Shown here piece by piece: positions 37,560 through 64,000 of a stretch of DNA of 64,000 nt (position 1 is the first letter of the stretch; each line of letters opens with the position of its first letter). Both the position numbers and the translations under genes were made by a program. Below the pieces are notes generated by a model that did not search any database, was not told the origin of the DNA, and saw only the letters and a list, made by a program, of their open reading frames with translations. The DNA lies in the NCBI GenBank assembly GCA_023630585.1, contig CM042546.1:15866310-15930309 (forward strand), written 5' to 3'. The DNA is from Cranoglanis bouderius. Taxonomy: Eukaryota > Chordata > Actinopteri > Siluriformes > Cranoglanididae.

Positions 37560-38040
37560 AGAGAGGGATGTAGAAATGGAGGAACAGGGGGAAGTGCTGC
37601 CGAGATTTTACGCAGTTTAGGGTGGATTCCTGTATCATCTCTACTCTGGAAGTGATGTTGGACCCCTGAGCTTTGGGACTATGTGTTACAGCCAGGAGCA
37701 TCCTGTATCTCATAGAATCTATGCTTGCGATTGATTTATTTATTTTTTTTCTTCCCCCCCCCTCATGATCAGGAATTTTGTCAGATTCTTGCACAACCCA
37801 GGATCATCATGCAAACGCACAACTTTGCACACGTTCAAATATCCAGCAGGAAAACGGAAAGAATCCTTATTCGTGCTCACAAATGATCTTTTAATATCCA
37901 TGCGTACATGTTTTTGTCTGTATCAACCTTCAAAGTGCCAAAGTGTCCCTTTTTTTTTCTTCTTCATGTTTTACACACTTCTGTTTGTCCTCATGCTGTC
38001 ACTGGTTATGAAATTGCACATCAGAAAATGGCAACCAGCA

Positions 38041-38071
<31 letters not shown>

Positions 38072-39078
38072 CTCTCCCCATAGACAAGCTGCTTCTCGAA
38101 CAGCACAGGGTAACGGAGCAGGATCACAGTCCAATCATCAGTATATAGATAAATATATGTGTAAGAAACTGGATACCTGGGTGGTTTGGACACTCAGAGT
38201 GGAACTTGTGTATACACACACACACACACATATACACACACTTTGCACGCTTTGCACAGACAGGAACAAGGCATAAAGAGAAAGTGGAATGGTGGTTTTA
38301 TTCCCAGTACACAAACCAACTGAACCACTTTGCTCCCATGGTGCATCGCTGCAGGAACAGGACAGCACTTCGGCACTGCAAACGGGAAAAAAAGCAGCAT
38401 CGCAATCCACCTGCATTTTCACACGCTACCTGCTGACACGGGTTGCAGTGATGTCACAAGCTCTGAGCTCTGATTGGACAAGTAGGGTGTTCGATATTAC
38501 AGCAGCTACTGTGATTGGACAGAGCATGTACTCTGAAAATGAGCACTGATCAGGTTCGTTGTCGTTTTCTTCAGCTTCAGATGATTATTTTTTTTGTTTG
38601 TTTAACATACCGAAATGCTGTTATGACCATGCGTCTTATATCCGAACGCAAAAAAAAAAATGATTGCAGTTGTGGGTCCACTGTCCTCTAGTCCCTGAAA
38701 AGTCAATCCAAATTTCACTGGATTCATGGGATGTGTTTCTGTGTCTGTCTGTCTAACAGATTCTGCTCAAAATGTCTATACCATCCTGCCTTGCTGTGTG
38801 TATCCTAGTTTTCTTCGTCATATCAAGTCATTATCATTAAGTGATCTTGCGCCATAGTGGCCAGTGTTTCCCATTCCAGCATCGTCCGCTTCTGCTGTCA
38901 CGTAGATGGTCTTCATCTGGACATTTGAGCGCTTATTGCACTTAAAATAATTAGTCAAGAAAGTTACACTTCCAATTCCAGTACATTGTTAAAAATGTGC
39001 AGAAAAAAACTTTTTTTTTTTTTTTTTAAGCTGTTTTGTTTAGATCGCATCAACCACTAAAGTTTGTAAGACAACAAG

Positions 39079-39080
<2 letters not shown>

Positions 39081-39144
<64 letters not shown>
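39081..39144. repeat. (TG)n microsatellite, 32 units
   Basis: A pure run of 64 bases. Confidence 0.97.
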
Positions 39145-39150
<6 letters not shown>

Positions 39151-41175
39151 TGCTGTGTTGGCAGGAGAGATCTCCAGCTTTTAAGATATCGTGCATTATG
39201 TTTGACTCAGCTGTGCTTCCACCCCCCCCCCCACCCCAAAAAAAAAAAAAAAAAGCTTATAACAAACCACATTTTTTATGTACAACACGTTTTGACACGT
39301 TTTCTGAAATTCCACGACGCTGACGGCCTCAACTGACTCCACTTGCTGTGTTGGGGTTTTCTGGTTGCTGTGAGACACTAGCACCCATCACACCTCCCGC
39401 CCACCCATCCAACCCCCCCCGACCCCAAACAGAAACACCGGCAAACCCACAACAGTGTCCTCGAGTTTGTTTTATTGGCTGCTAAAATGACGGTGAGATT
39501 GATGAACAGTGCCACAGTTTCCACAGGTTGACAGCACTGTCATATGAGGTGTTATAAATATTTTTTTGGCACCGTTCAGAAAGAGACATCAGGGCTACGT
39601 AGGCTGCATGCAGGGGCTTGTCAGGATGTCATGTTCATTCTGGTCGCTGTAGTTCAGCTGTATCTAGGATGAAGTGTGGTTTTTTTTTTTTTTTTTTTTG
39701 GAGGCTGAAGGTGGCTTTAAAATAGTATGTAGGGAACATAAGTGCACTGCAGTAATAGTATAAATCTGTCCTGGTGTCTTCATGGCTGTTCAGTGCTGTA
39801 GTGTTTACGTGGTTTGTAATAAAAGGTATTTTTAAAGAGCTGGATTAAACCTATATCCTAATGCTGTAGCTGATTATCTAGTATCTTTATACTCAGCTGA
39901 AAGTGTTGTGCATTCAGTGCATTCATTCATTTTTATTTATTAATTTTTTGTTTCAAAATGAACATTGGGGGGACATTAAATTTTTTTTTTGCGCTAAAAT
40001 AAGAAACGAGAAGTATTTCTAATTAAAACAATTGAAATTGTTTCCACTAGTTTCACTGCACAAAGTCTAGAAATCACACATTCATTAATCCAGATATGAA
40101 AAAATACCACATGATGCAATATTATGTAGTAGGTTTTCTGCTTAATATTAAAGAGCTGATAAAGTTGGGATGAGTGTATGCAGAAATACATTTTGGGATG
40201 ATTAAAATATTCTTAAATTGCAGCTCAGTCACCCCCCCTCCCCCACAACCACCGTGTTGTCCTCCTTTACCGCCACCATCTTGCTATTTTTTTAAAAAAG
40301 AATTTAGTGATCCATATTAGCAGTACATCAAGAAATCTTTAACTTACCCTTCTTCACGCTACTAGTTACGCATGTGATTGCTGATCCACACTGGGGCCGT
40401 TCAAATCTTTAGCCCCGTCTGAAATTAGGAGAAATACAAGAGCTATAAGTAATATTTCTTGTTTTAAAGGCAAATAAAACATTGGCGTTAAAATTTCTTT
40501 TTGTCTATTTTGAAACAAAAACAAAACAAACAAAAAAAAAAAAAAAACGGATAAACGCAACAAACAGGGACCAGCGTTACTCATCTCTCCAGTCTTCTCC
40601 ATTAGACTGTTCTGGAAACTGGAAGTTTTTTGGTGGAAACTTGGGGGTTATTTTCCCTCTGACTGTCATTCAGCTTCTCTAGTTTTCAAAGCATGAACCT
40701 TGAAAAGCAGATCCTGTTGTAGCTTGTTGCAGGTAATCACGTGCATTTATGTAAAGCTGAAGGCAGCTCATCAGACCAGAGACCAGCTACAGGCCTAGAG
40801 ACATTTTAGAGTTTTTGCAAATTTTCAAAGATTTATTTATATTATTTTTTTTCTTCTTCTTCAATTTATTTACCTCCTCTAGTCTGATCTGATACGGCTT
40901 GTTTACAACACACAGTCAAGAACGAAAAGGACCGAAAAGCATGCTTTTATTTTCGTTGTGTCAAGTTCAAAACACATCTTTAATAGTCAAAAAGTTAATG
41001 ACGTGAGGCGAAACTGCAAAACAAAACATTAAACACTTCAAATTGGCGTATTTATAGCCATAAACTAATTATTAATGGTTGCGATATAAAATGTCGCCAT
41101 TCGGTCATGTTCATAATTCATCTGGACTTTTAGGAATTTTACGTAACTGGACCTTTTGTAAATTTTTGTTGAATA

Positions 41176-41180
<5 letters not shown>

Positions 41181-41212
<32 letters not shown>
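41181..41212. repeat. (TC)n microsatellite
   Basis: About 16 CT units ending in CCCTCTCC. Confidence 0.9.
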
Positions 41213-41215
<3 letters not shown>

Positions 41216-43218
41216 TCCATGCTCACTACGAACATTATACACTTCCAGACATTACGTTTTCATGATCATGACTCCAGTCAAGGTCAAAACCCGTCCATGA
41301 AAGGACTAAAGACGTGAGCAATAACAAATCCAGCCGCAGTCAGCGACTGTGAAATCGCTGCTGTAGAGATTTGTAATAAAGTAGAATTCATTTAAAAGTG
41401 TGTGATCAAAAATGTTCCAGGTCTTTCTTTTTTTTTTGGGGTGGGGGATGGGGATGAAGATGTGTTTAGTGGTGCTTGTGTGATATGAACTTTGTAGACT
41501 GTAAAGAGCTGTAAAGGTCATGCTGAAACACTCCGGTGTTACAATGTTTTTTTTTTTTTTTTTTTTTTTTTTGGTTTTTTTTTTAAATCTACCCTTAACC
41601 ATGCTCATTGCACTCCATTGGTTCCCTTCTCACTGAAAAAAATTGACACGTTTGGTTTTCGGTGAATGTACAGCCATAGATTGTGTGTATATACTTATAT
41701 ATGTTGTTTTTTTTTTTTCCCCCCACCCCAAAAGTTCAGCTGTTTGGAAGAGAGACAAAAAAAAGCCCCTTAAAAGTGCTGAGTATGTACCATTTGTCAT
41801 TTGCTTTGTGCCTTTATCATTCCAAGGTGTGTTGTTTTTCTTCATTTTTTAAAATAGTTTACATGGGGGGGGGGTTACCTGAGGTGGGCAGGGCAGGAAT
41901 TAAAGGGTAAATAGTGAATTCTGAATTTTCCTCTATTTCATGGTCTCCTTCTTTGTCTACCAGTGTTTATTTTTGTTTGTTTTGTTTTGTTTTTTAAGGA
42001 TCCTGATTTTGGATTCTTGTATTGGAAAAACATATTTAAAATATCTTGTAATTTTGTAAAGTTGGCCTGTTGAGATCTTTAATTTTATTCCCTTTTAATT
42101 TTTTTCACTTTATTTTATTTTATTTTTTATTTTTATTGCTTGTATCTTTCCATTGTTCGCTCCTGGAGAGTTACTTTTATTATTAGTGTCTTTTTTTTCT
42201 TTCTTTCTTTCTTTTTTAACATTTTGAACGGTATCACATTATGTTGTTTATCTATCTATGCCAGTAATTAGTAATGCGAATCCACCATTTTTCCTAATTC
42301 TGCAATAATAACATATATACTTTATAAATCATAGTGCCTAGAAATGTGTAATGTAGGTGGATTGGTTTCAGGTTCATAACTGCTGTTCCTCACTCCGACC
42401 TCCATCCTCCCAAACTGCGAGTGTGTTCTTTACATGTTGCCAAAGATAGACAAGCCTAGACAGTCCTGGGCCTTAAAGACACACACACACACACACACAC
42501 GCCTCACAGCTAATGTGCACGTAGTATTAATCATGAGTACAATCTTACACACACACACACAGTTATGGGTCTGTACAATCAACCAAGGGAGGCTTTTATT
42601 TCGTATCCTTGTTAAAGCGGTGTTTGTGTACTTGTGTGCGTAGTACTCATTGTCTAAGGTGTGTGAGAGAATGAGAGTGTGTATGCCAGAAAGAATGGCC
42701 TAAACTCTCACAAACACACACAGACACACACAGGGCAGGGCCTCTGCTGTTCCTAATCTATTTTAGCATCAAACTTTTTGTGCATGTTTAAGCTGAGCGC
42801 ATTGTGCATGTTGCTAGAGATCTCTCCTCAGGCTGCCGATCATATCGACAGCAGATTATGTATTCCAGTTAAGTAATAAAACATGTTTGTAACATGATCT
42901 GACCTCTGGTTTGTGGTTATTTATCTGTTTTTGTATTTGTTTTTCACAGTGTCTGGGCCCCTCAACTCGCTCCACTCCAGTCTTTTCTCCTTTTCTGGAG
43001 ACCCATGTTTCAGGGCTCTTACGTAGCTCAGTAGACAACATCTTCATTCCGCTGAGGCTTGTGTGTGATGCGTCCGAGTGAAAGATTGCATTCCTGAGAG
43101 AAATCTTTGAGGAAACTTCCTGAAAACAGCATCTTTTCAAAACGGAATCCGAGATACATTCGATGAATATGTTGAAGTTAATCGCTTAATTTAAAAAAAG
43201 TGACTGAAACCACAAAAT

Positions 43219-43815
43219 ATTCATTCATTCATTCATTCCATCATTTTCAGTAACTGCTTCATCCTGGTCACAGTCTCTGGAGCACTGAGGAACATGAGGG
43301 AGGAAGACACCCTGGATGGGACGCCAGTCCATATAGGATTTTTGTTTATTTATTTATTTGTTTGTTTGTGATTGTTGCAGCCAAAAATGCTTGATTTTGA
43401 TTTCCCCCCCCTTTTTTTTGTGGAAAACTACTTGAATTGGCAAAATTACAATTGCATGAAATTGTCTTTCACAGTGATGTTTGTTGGTAAATGAGACCTT
43501 TCAGCTGCACTCATGTTCGATGCACGCGATTCGAATAGGGCTTCAGCTGAATGCGCCTTGTGATGATGTCACATGACAACGTCTTGGCCCAAATCTGTGG
43601 TAATTTTGAAGAATTGCAAGCGCCTTCAAATACTGTGGAGTTATACACAATCGATTTTGCGTTCTTTTCTGCGATCGTAAAATCCTGGAGGGACTGCATT
43701 GCCAGGCACCATGCACACTTGGTCGCACACATTTATATCTAGGAGCAATTTATCCTAACCTAGTACTTACTGGGAGCTGGGAGGAAACCGGAGAACCTGG
43801 AGGAAACCCTCCCAG
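43219..43815 (-). mobile_element. SINE (minus strand) split by a nested repeat
   Basis: 43219-43338 carries CACCCTGGATGGGACGCCAG and 43701-43815 resumes with GGCACCATGCACACTTGG, AGGAGCAATTTATCC and GGGAGGAAACCGGAGAACCT. Joined, they form the order expected for the SINE subfamily at 23745. The intervening segment is a separate repeat. Confidence 0.65.
43339..43700. repeat. Nested copy of the CAGTCCCTCC repeat (reverse)
   Basis: It ends AAATCCTGGAGGGACTG, the reverse complement of the 14191 start, and its left part has TGATTGTTGCAGCCAAAAAT. It interrupts the SINE above. Confidence 0.65.
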
Positions 43816-46573
43816 ATAAAACGATCACGAAAATGAGCCATCTCCAAACTGATTACAGAATGCGTAAGAATATATACCTGAACAGGGTTTTCCCTCTGGA
43901 AATAAAAATGGGTCTGCAGTGGTACCTACCTGAACTCTGCTGCTTGATGTATGGATGTGAATATCAACACACCTCATATTTATCTAACACTAGTAGCAAA
44001 ACTCGCTAACAAAAATAAACCTGATTTTACCAAATCAGTAGTTTAATTTTGTGTTAGTTTTGTAGCTTGCTACTATTTTGTGAAACAAAAACAAACCTGG
44101 GGTAACACAAAAGAATTCATTAGCTAGTGTTAACTAGCTAATTAGTGCAAATAAACCAATAAATAAATAAATTTTAAAAATGTATTGTCGCTTTGTGATG
44201 ATCAATGATGCAATAGTGCAAAAAATTAAGACCTGTTCCTGATTCATATACAACCCGTGTACTATAAAAGGTTGTATCATTTTTATTACTAAACATAATA
44301 AACCATCCCAAACCATTTCAATACATCCATCAATACATTTTCTTTAGTGGTTATGCTTTCATTTACATATCTTTGCATGAGAATGCAGTAACTATAAATA
44401 AATTTTGTGTTTGAATGACAAATACACAATGACCTGATTTGTCGCTTGCCGTTCATAGCCGAGGAAACTTGGGTCTTGTTCTGACCCCAAAGTCTTGATT
44501 CAGAATTCAACTTGAATCGTCGTGCTTCATGATTCACTGCTCCGTGCCCAGGAATAGCTTTGTGTGTGCTCCAAATCACACCACCTCATGGCCTCTTTTA
44601 ATATTACTGTTTTTACTTGTAAAGACAAGAAACGAAAACTCTAAAGAAAACTGTTGCCACTAGGCGTTAACTGTATGTAAACTGAGCCTTATGTCATGTG
44701 ACATCTGCATAAAAAGCATCTGTGTATGATTATTCTACAAGCTTCCCATCTCAACGATCTCTCTGACCACGTTTAAAGAATCGATGCTGGGCTTCCTTGT
44801 GATTTCTAGGTCACAGGCTGAAGGTTGTAGGATTGCAGAATCACAGAGGTGTCAATTAGAGCGCTTTGAAGCACCTTGTGGGATAAAGCTTTTCCAGAAG
44901 GGGAAGTGTTGCTGAATGGACCATCTTGGCTGAGGAAAGAAGGTTTGTGTGCGTTTACACTTCCAACTGTAACATCTGTTCCTGCATGTGTAAGAGCTGT
45001 ATCATAATCTACAGATGGTGGGTGTGTATGAGGTAACGTCTAGGTATGTAGTGTGTCTGTGTGTTACCGCGAGTTCTTATGTACTGACAAAGCGTTTATG
45101 TGTGTGTGCCTACATCTGCACGTGTACACACCTTTCAAACACAAAGTGCCTTAATTAGGGCACCTCCCAGAAACCTTGTAAAGACAGCAGGTGTGGGAAG
45201 AGGTGAGTTTAAACTCTGTGTGTGTGAAATTGCAGGTAGCAGCGTTGTGAGGAGGTAGACAACAAGCAACAACACAGCTTCGACATACATTACTGAACAC
45301 TTCACACGAGACATTGACTTTTGACTCTGCTTTTCTTTTCTTCTTTAATACCAAATTCTGACAAAATATAAAACCTAGACTATAATGAAAATTATATAAA
45401 ATAAACGAAACAAAAAAAAAAAAAACATGTTCAAACTAGCTGCTTCAATTTCTTGAAAATCATTAACAACTTTTCAACAAAAATTCAAAATAACAGGAAT
45501 ACAATTCAAGCTATTTTTTTTCCGCTCCATTCAAAACTAAACGGTCAACCAAGATCATGAACAACAGCAGAAGCTATAAAGCTTTCACATGAATTTGGGC
45601 TTTTTCTCTGCATCTAAATAATAAAAATAGAACAGTGGGTAAAGTCAGTGCAAAGGTTTTCCGATTCTGATCCTAGTCCATGTTTGTGTTTCGGAAGATA
45701 TTCTTCCTCTGAACATATGATACTCTGTTTTAATGCTCTGGCAGACGGTGCTGATGAACTGAACCACATTTTGTCTAACTGGATATAATGTTGGTTTGGA
45801 GACACATCTGCAATGAAAGCCAGACAGTGAAGTTCACATGGATCTACTGTGACGACGAGCTTCAGGAATCCCATCAATTCCAACTGGACGTCTTTGTAAA
45901 ACATTGTTGGAGCTGGTTTTAGATCGTGGTGTATCCAGACCATAAGAAAGTGTGCATGTATTCCGGGATGAAGTCTGCTAGCCATGGTTTTAACTGTCAG
46001 ACAAACGGCTTATGGTGGTGTGTGTTTGCCGCATTCAAGCTGCGGCATGTATCTGTGTATCTGTGTGCTTTCCAGTCTGTTCTTCGTTGAGGAACGAGCT
46101 GAAAAGCACACAAACAAGGTAACAATTATTCCTGAAAATTGTGGTAAATTCCAGGAAATTCTCAGAAGTAAAAAGGGGCTACTCCTCCTGCGATGACGCT
46201 TTTCCAGTGCTGATCATCAGGAAGAGGTAGAGCTTCCTTTAAACTCCAGCTTCCTTTTGGAGACCAGTAATTAGAGAACACACACACAGTCTCTGAAGGT
46301 TCAGTATAGACAATAGACTTCATATCTTCTCGCTTACATTTAATTTTCTCCTCCTCCTCTTCCACTTCCTTCTGTATATTAGTATACAAATATCTCTTTC
46401 TGACTGGCTGCGTACTCAAAGACTCTGTCGGCTAGTGTAGGGTGGTTCTGTCCTGGGCTATAGGTGTGTGTGTGTATGTGGTGTCGGTTTTTATGTAAAC
46501 TGCACAAGAGGATGTACATGTGAGCTCATACATGCTGGATGAGACTTGTGCACGTGTGTGTGTTTGTGTGTGT
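43816..46573. other. Gap between the two genes and kdm1a 3' UTR
   Basis: The 3' UTR of kdm1a runs leftward from 46573. A variant signal ATTAAA (minus strand, 46339-46344) is a possible poly(A) site. A 123-codon minus-strand frame at 45614-45985 has no recognised homology. The rest is AT-rich. Confidence 0.4.
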
Positions 46574-60470
<13,897 letters not shown>

Positions 60471-60483
60471 GATGGAGGATGAC

Positions 60484-61789
60484 AGAGGCCTCTCCTGAAA
60501 CAGGAACAAAGATGGGAATGGGGTTTAAAAAATAAATAAATAAATAAATAAAAATAAAATAAACAAAAAAAAAGAGCATGCAAGATGACGGGTGAAGTGT
60601 CTGAGAGATGTGAGATGGCCGTTTTGACACACAACACACACACACACACACCTAGATGAATGCACAGGGTAGTGATCTATTCAAGAGACATTATATGACT
60701 GTATCCCTCACTAAATTTGGAATTGCAGCCCACCAGGCAGATAAAAGCCCCATTGTGCTGCCTAGTCCTGTGTTTTGGTTGCCTGGAAACAGACTAAAAA
60801 GTGGTGGCGAACATACTGTAATAATGTATGGTGAACTAGTTAGCTAGTTAAGTGCATTAATACATACTAAAGCCCTATTCGGATTGGATTAGTTTATCAG
60901 GGGGACGTCTCTAATATTTTTATGTTTGTTTGTTTTTTTTGTTTTTTAACAGTGATAAAACTCTGACATCTGGACAGCAATAAAATGACCACAGGAGGAG
61001 CGAGTTTTTAGTGGGTTGTAGTTTCTACGAACCCGAATGATTTTTGTGTAATGATCGTGTCGTTATATGTTCTAATATTAAATACTGATACATTAATAAC
61101 TGTAAGTGATTATCAGTTTGAACATAAACTAAATATAAAATTATTTATGGTATTCATTTTTCAGCATTTAACGCAAGATATTTAAGGAACTGACAGTGGT
61201 GCAACTAGTCATTATTTAAAGAAAACTAAAATTTGATGATATTGTGAAGTAATGCTTGACTTGGCTTAACTTTAGCTGCCATTATAATGGCTCTTTTCAT
61301 TTTTCTTAATAATATTTTCTTTCTCCTCCTGAAAATGCTTTCCCAGGTAGTGTGTATAGGCGAGGTTTTACCTCTCAGACCCTCCCAAGTCCCAAGACCA
61401 TATTTTGTCTTGCAATTCAGAAAATGTTTAATATCTGGGGGAGGGTCAGTGATACGCACCCAAAGAGACTAAAGATGGCATGTAGCAGCCCCCCCCCCCC
61501 CAATGCAAGGATACATTTGCATAGGAAAACACAGATGTGTGCCCTGCAATTTTCTCAGAGGAGGACGGAGAAAAACAAATGCTGACATGGCCAAACCGGA
61601 CAGAAATAAAATCAGAGTAGCAGGAAATTACCCCAGGACCCCATGCAAATTTAATCCTGTCTGGATAGGGCTTAAGGTAAACGAGTACATATGTGATTAT
61701 CACCATCCTCAGACAAAGTGAGATGTGGTGTCCTCACGTTGCAAATAAAAGTTAGCAATGTTAGACATTAAATAAAGACATTGTTTGCC
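60484..61789 (-). other. Region 5' of kdm1a; promoter not resolved
   Basis: A CA tract (60634-60651) and an A-rich tract (60530-60573) lie close to the start exon. A splice-acceptor-like CTTTGTTCCTGTTTCAG ends at 60495, so an untranslated first exon may lie further upstream. No clear promoter motif or CpG-rich block was identified. Confidence 0.35.
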
Positions 61790-62045
61790 AAGGTTGGAGT
61801 GGAGTATCTTGAGTACTCCTGAACAGAGCCCTGACCTCGACCCCACTGAACACCTTTGGGATAAACTAGAAGGCCGACTACATGCCAGGCCTCCTTGAGT
61901 GACCGACATCAGTGCCTGACCTTGCTAATGCTCCTGTGGATGAATGAGAAAATCCTCATCCAAAATCCAAAAGAGTGAAGGCTGTTGTGGCAATAACTCC
62001 ATATTAATGCCAAATGTTTAGTGGTCAGGTGTCAACTGTTTCAGG
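61790..62045 (+). mobile_element. 3' fragment of a Tc1-like transposon
   Basis: CAGAGCCCTGACCTCGACCC (SPDLDPTEHLW in frame, with the last acidic catalytic residue) is followed by GGCCGACTACATGCCAGGCC and TTTAGTGGTCAGGTGTCAAC, the 3' end of a common fish Tc1-like transposase gene and terminus. The start of the element is missing. Confidence 0.7.
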
Positions 62046-63011
62046 CGCATAACTATTTTGCGATTGTTGAACCTCTTGTCTGTCAGACGATTATGAATTC
62101 CAGGCTACTGATTTGTCCGCCACTGATATACAAGCACATTTCTAGAAGGCTGATGAGAAATAATGATTATGGAAAAATGGAAGTGAGCACTGCACTGTGT
62201 GGAGGCTGTGTCTGAGCCATTTTCTGAAATCGAGAATTCCAACATTCAGATGAAATCTCTACAGACTGAATTGGACCCCCCCACACACACACACACACCT
62301 CCTGCCCCCACAAGCACCACCCGTGCTAATAATATTAATGTTAAAAACCCTCCTGAATGTGCCCCTGATATAACAGAACACCCCCCCCCCCCCAAAAAAA
62401 AAAAAAAGATGCTGTTTGAATGTGCTGGAGTATGTTTATAATGATGGCAAATTCACAACAAAGTGCACATTACAGTAACCTTGTTTTGTTTTACCCATTT
62501 CTCGGTGCACCGGGAAATATCCATTCAATCACTGGGAAATAAAGGCAGAATAAAGAAACAAAGATGAGGACCAGGAAAGGGTGCAACTGCAGCAAGGGTG
62601 GGGGGAAAAAAATAAAAGTACAACAAATATTATACTTAACTGAAAGGGTGGATATTGTGTCAGAATTGTAGGCGGTTAAACTTCAGTTATTTAAAAACTG
62701 GTTTTAAGTTCAATTAGAAATGTAGATATCCTTTTACCTCTCCAACATGGTCATATTTATAAAATTCATAACAATTCACAAGACTCAATATGAAAAGTTA
62801 TGGAAGTTAAGGTCAGGGGCAGAGTTACTGCTTACGCCTTTTTGTACAGCAGCCTACAAATTTCTAAACACTTTTCATTAAAAAGTATAAAATGTAATGG
62901 ATGAGGAATAAGTTAGACTAAAGGGCAGTCCTTGAACATAGATGACTTCTTGTAACATCCATACAAACTGCTATGGATTTGTTTGGATGTGTTAAATATA
63001 GTTAGACGACA
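62046..63011. other. No gene recognised
   Basis: Homopolymer and CA-rich patches (62277-62300; 62380-62407), otherwise plain AT-rich DNA. Confidence 0.4.
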
Positions 63012-63019
63012 GTGCTGTT

Positions 63020-63867
63020 TAGGCCTGTCACGATAATTACGTTATGGACTTATTATACCATATATATGGACGTGACCACAATTATCTTTGCTGACCTCGA
63101 TATCGCCCAGTGTGTTTACATGCGTGTTTGTTTACATAAAAATGAATGTCACCAACATTTTAGCCATCCGCGCTTCTTCTGTGCTCTCGTCTGCTCTAGG
63201 GCTGTCAAATTAGAATTCGAACTTCGGCTGTTCGTCGAATTTACGATAAAAATGCGCATTCGAATGCAAAAAACGTGTACATTCGATTTTAAGATGTGTA
63301 GCAAGCACTAGCAGTGATTTTAATTAAAACAGACTGTTGTTTTTTTTGTTTTTTGTTTTTTACAACAAGGGCAGTTTTCACATGTTTTTGTTGATACACA
63401 TTTAAGTTATCATATAAAACGTGTGAATATTTGGTTTAATTTTTGCATTTTCTTGTCAACTAAAATGCAATTGACTAACATTTGATGCCATTTTAGTAAA
63501 GATTAACACTGACTAAAACGAATAAGCATGACATGACGAAATACTGACTAAATTTAAAGGATATTTTTGCCAGAAGACAAAAACTATTTTTGGACATTCC
63601 AATTCCAACATCTGAGGAATGTTGTTTCGTTTCACTGTGTACTGTACCAGCTGTATATGGCTGAAATGAAAATAAAGCCACTTGACTTGACTTCTTAAGA
63701 ATTAAAAGTTCATTGCTCTTTGAAAGGGTGTACTTGCATTATTATACTACTATATTATCATTATATCAGTGGCATAAAATGGTCTTAAAATGACAATAAT
63801 ATCGTTTATCGCAGTTATATCTGGGACAATATATTGTCCAACAAAAGTAGTTATCGTTACAGACCTA
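63020..63867. mobile_element. hAT-type MITE with perfect 8 bp target duplication
   Basis: The left end TAGGCCTGTCACGATAA and the reverse complement of the right end, TAGGTCTGTAACGATAA, are inverted repeats (15 of 17 match). The flanks are identical: GTGCTGTT at 63012-63019 and at 63868-63875. The core (about 63170-63720) is unlike the ends and may be a later insertion. It has no coding capacity. Confidence 0.85.
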
Positions 63868-63875
63868 GTGCTGTT

Positions 63876-64000
63876 GAATTCTTGATTCTGATTGGTCAGA
63901 ACGCATCAATTAACTTTCTAGTTTTCTAACAGGAGCTCTGTTACTAGGTGGAAAGTACTTAAATTCCCAATGGAATGACTTGAGAGTCATGGTTTGATTC
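63876..64000. repeat. Dispersed repeat host of the MITE
   Basis: GATTCTGATTGGTCAGAACG resembles 16998-17018 and belongs to a dispersed repeat that was apparently interrupted by the MITE at its left. Confidence 0.45.

Larger units (their letters stand above)
37560..43218. other. luzp1 3' UTR and/or intergenic; no further gene
   Basis: This holds many homopolymers (38046-38070 T; 41547-41571 T; 39236-39254 A) and no recognisable exon. AATAAA signals at 39818 and 42875 are possible luzp1 ends. Confidence 0.45.

Noticed and set aside
39036..39336. Cys-Val repeat proteins
   Set aside because: Translations of the TG microsatellite; the same holds at 4091-4384, 11028-11316 and 19472-19750.
60471..60509. 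kdm1a start at the upstream in-frame ATG (60509)
   Set aside because: It lies across a likely splice acceptor, and the family start MLS matches the ATG at 60470.

Overview
The window looks like nuclear DNA from a teleost fish. It is AT-rich, full of dinucleotide microsatellites, and crowded with decayed Tc1-like transposons, hAT-type MITEs, tRNA-derived SINEs and a Tx1/L1-type LINE relic. The SINE consensus and the mix of Tc1 families resemble catfish (Siluriformes) genomes; that placement is inferred from memory of repeat families, not measured.

Only two protein-coding genes are well supported, and they converge tail to tail. luzp1 (leucine zipper protein 1) is on the plus strand: one 2.87 kb coding exon (25185-28055), an 8.1 kb repeat-rich intron, and a 51-codon terminal exon (36161-36316), giving 1008 residues. 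kdm1a (LSD1 histone demethylase) is on the minus strand: 19 coding exons between 60470 and 46574, giving 826 residues. All kdm1a exon phases join without a gap, and the order SWIRM - FAD domain - Tower - amine oxidase is complete. As I recall, KDM1A and LUZP1 are also convergent neighbours on human chromosome 1p36, so this is conserved synteny.

Layout: 1-24.9 kb is intergenic or luzp1 upstream DNA, with a LINE relic (1.2-3.2 kb), five SINE copies or fragments, several Tc1 fragments, a PIF/Harbinger MYB-like relic (17.6 kb) and two hAT-type MITEs (18.2 and 20.4 kb). From 25 to 37.6 kb is luzp1, with a possible second 3' exon at 37392-37559. From 37.6 to 46.5 kb is the gap between the two 3' ends, with a SINE split by another repeat at 43.2-43.8 kb. 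From 46.6 to 60.5 kb is kdm1a, whose introns hold a Tc1 copy (47.0-48.6 kb), three further Tc1 fragments and a 487 bp MITE. From 60.5 to 64 kb is the region 5' of kdm1a, ending with a hAT-type MITE that keeps a perfect 8 bp target duplication.

The most interesting signal is an 18 nt candidate microexon (54936-54953, minus strand) between kdm1a exons 8 and 9. It has strong splice sites and keeps the frame. It sits at the same protein junction as E8a, the 12 nt neuron-specific microexon of mammalian LSD1. A CA repeat lies just inside the same intron, next to the exon 8 donor. Nothing here was checked by alignment or transcript data.
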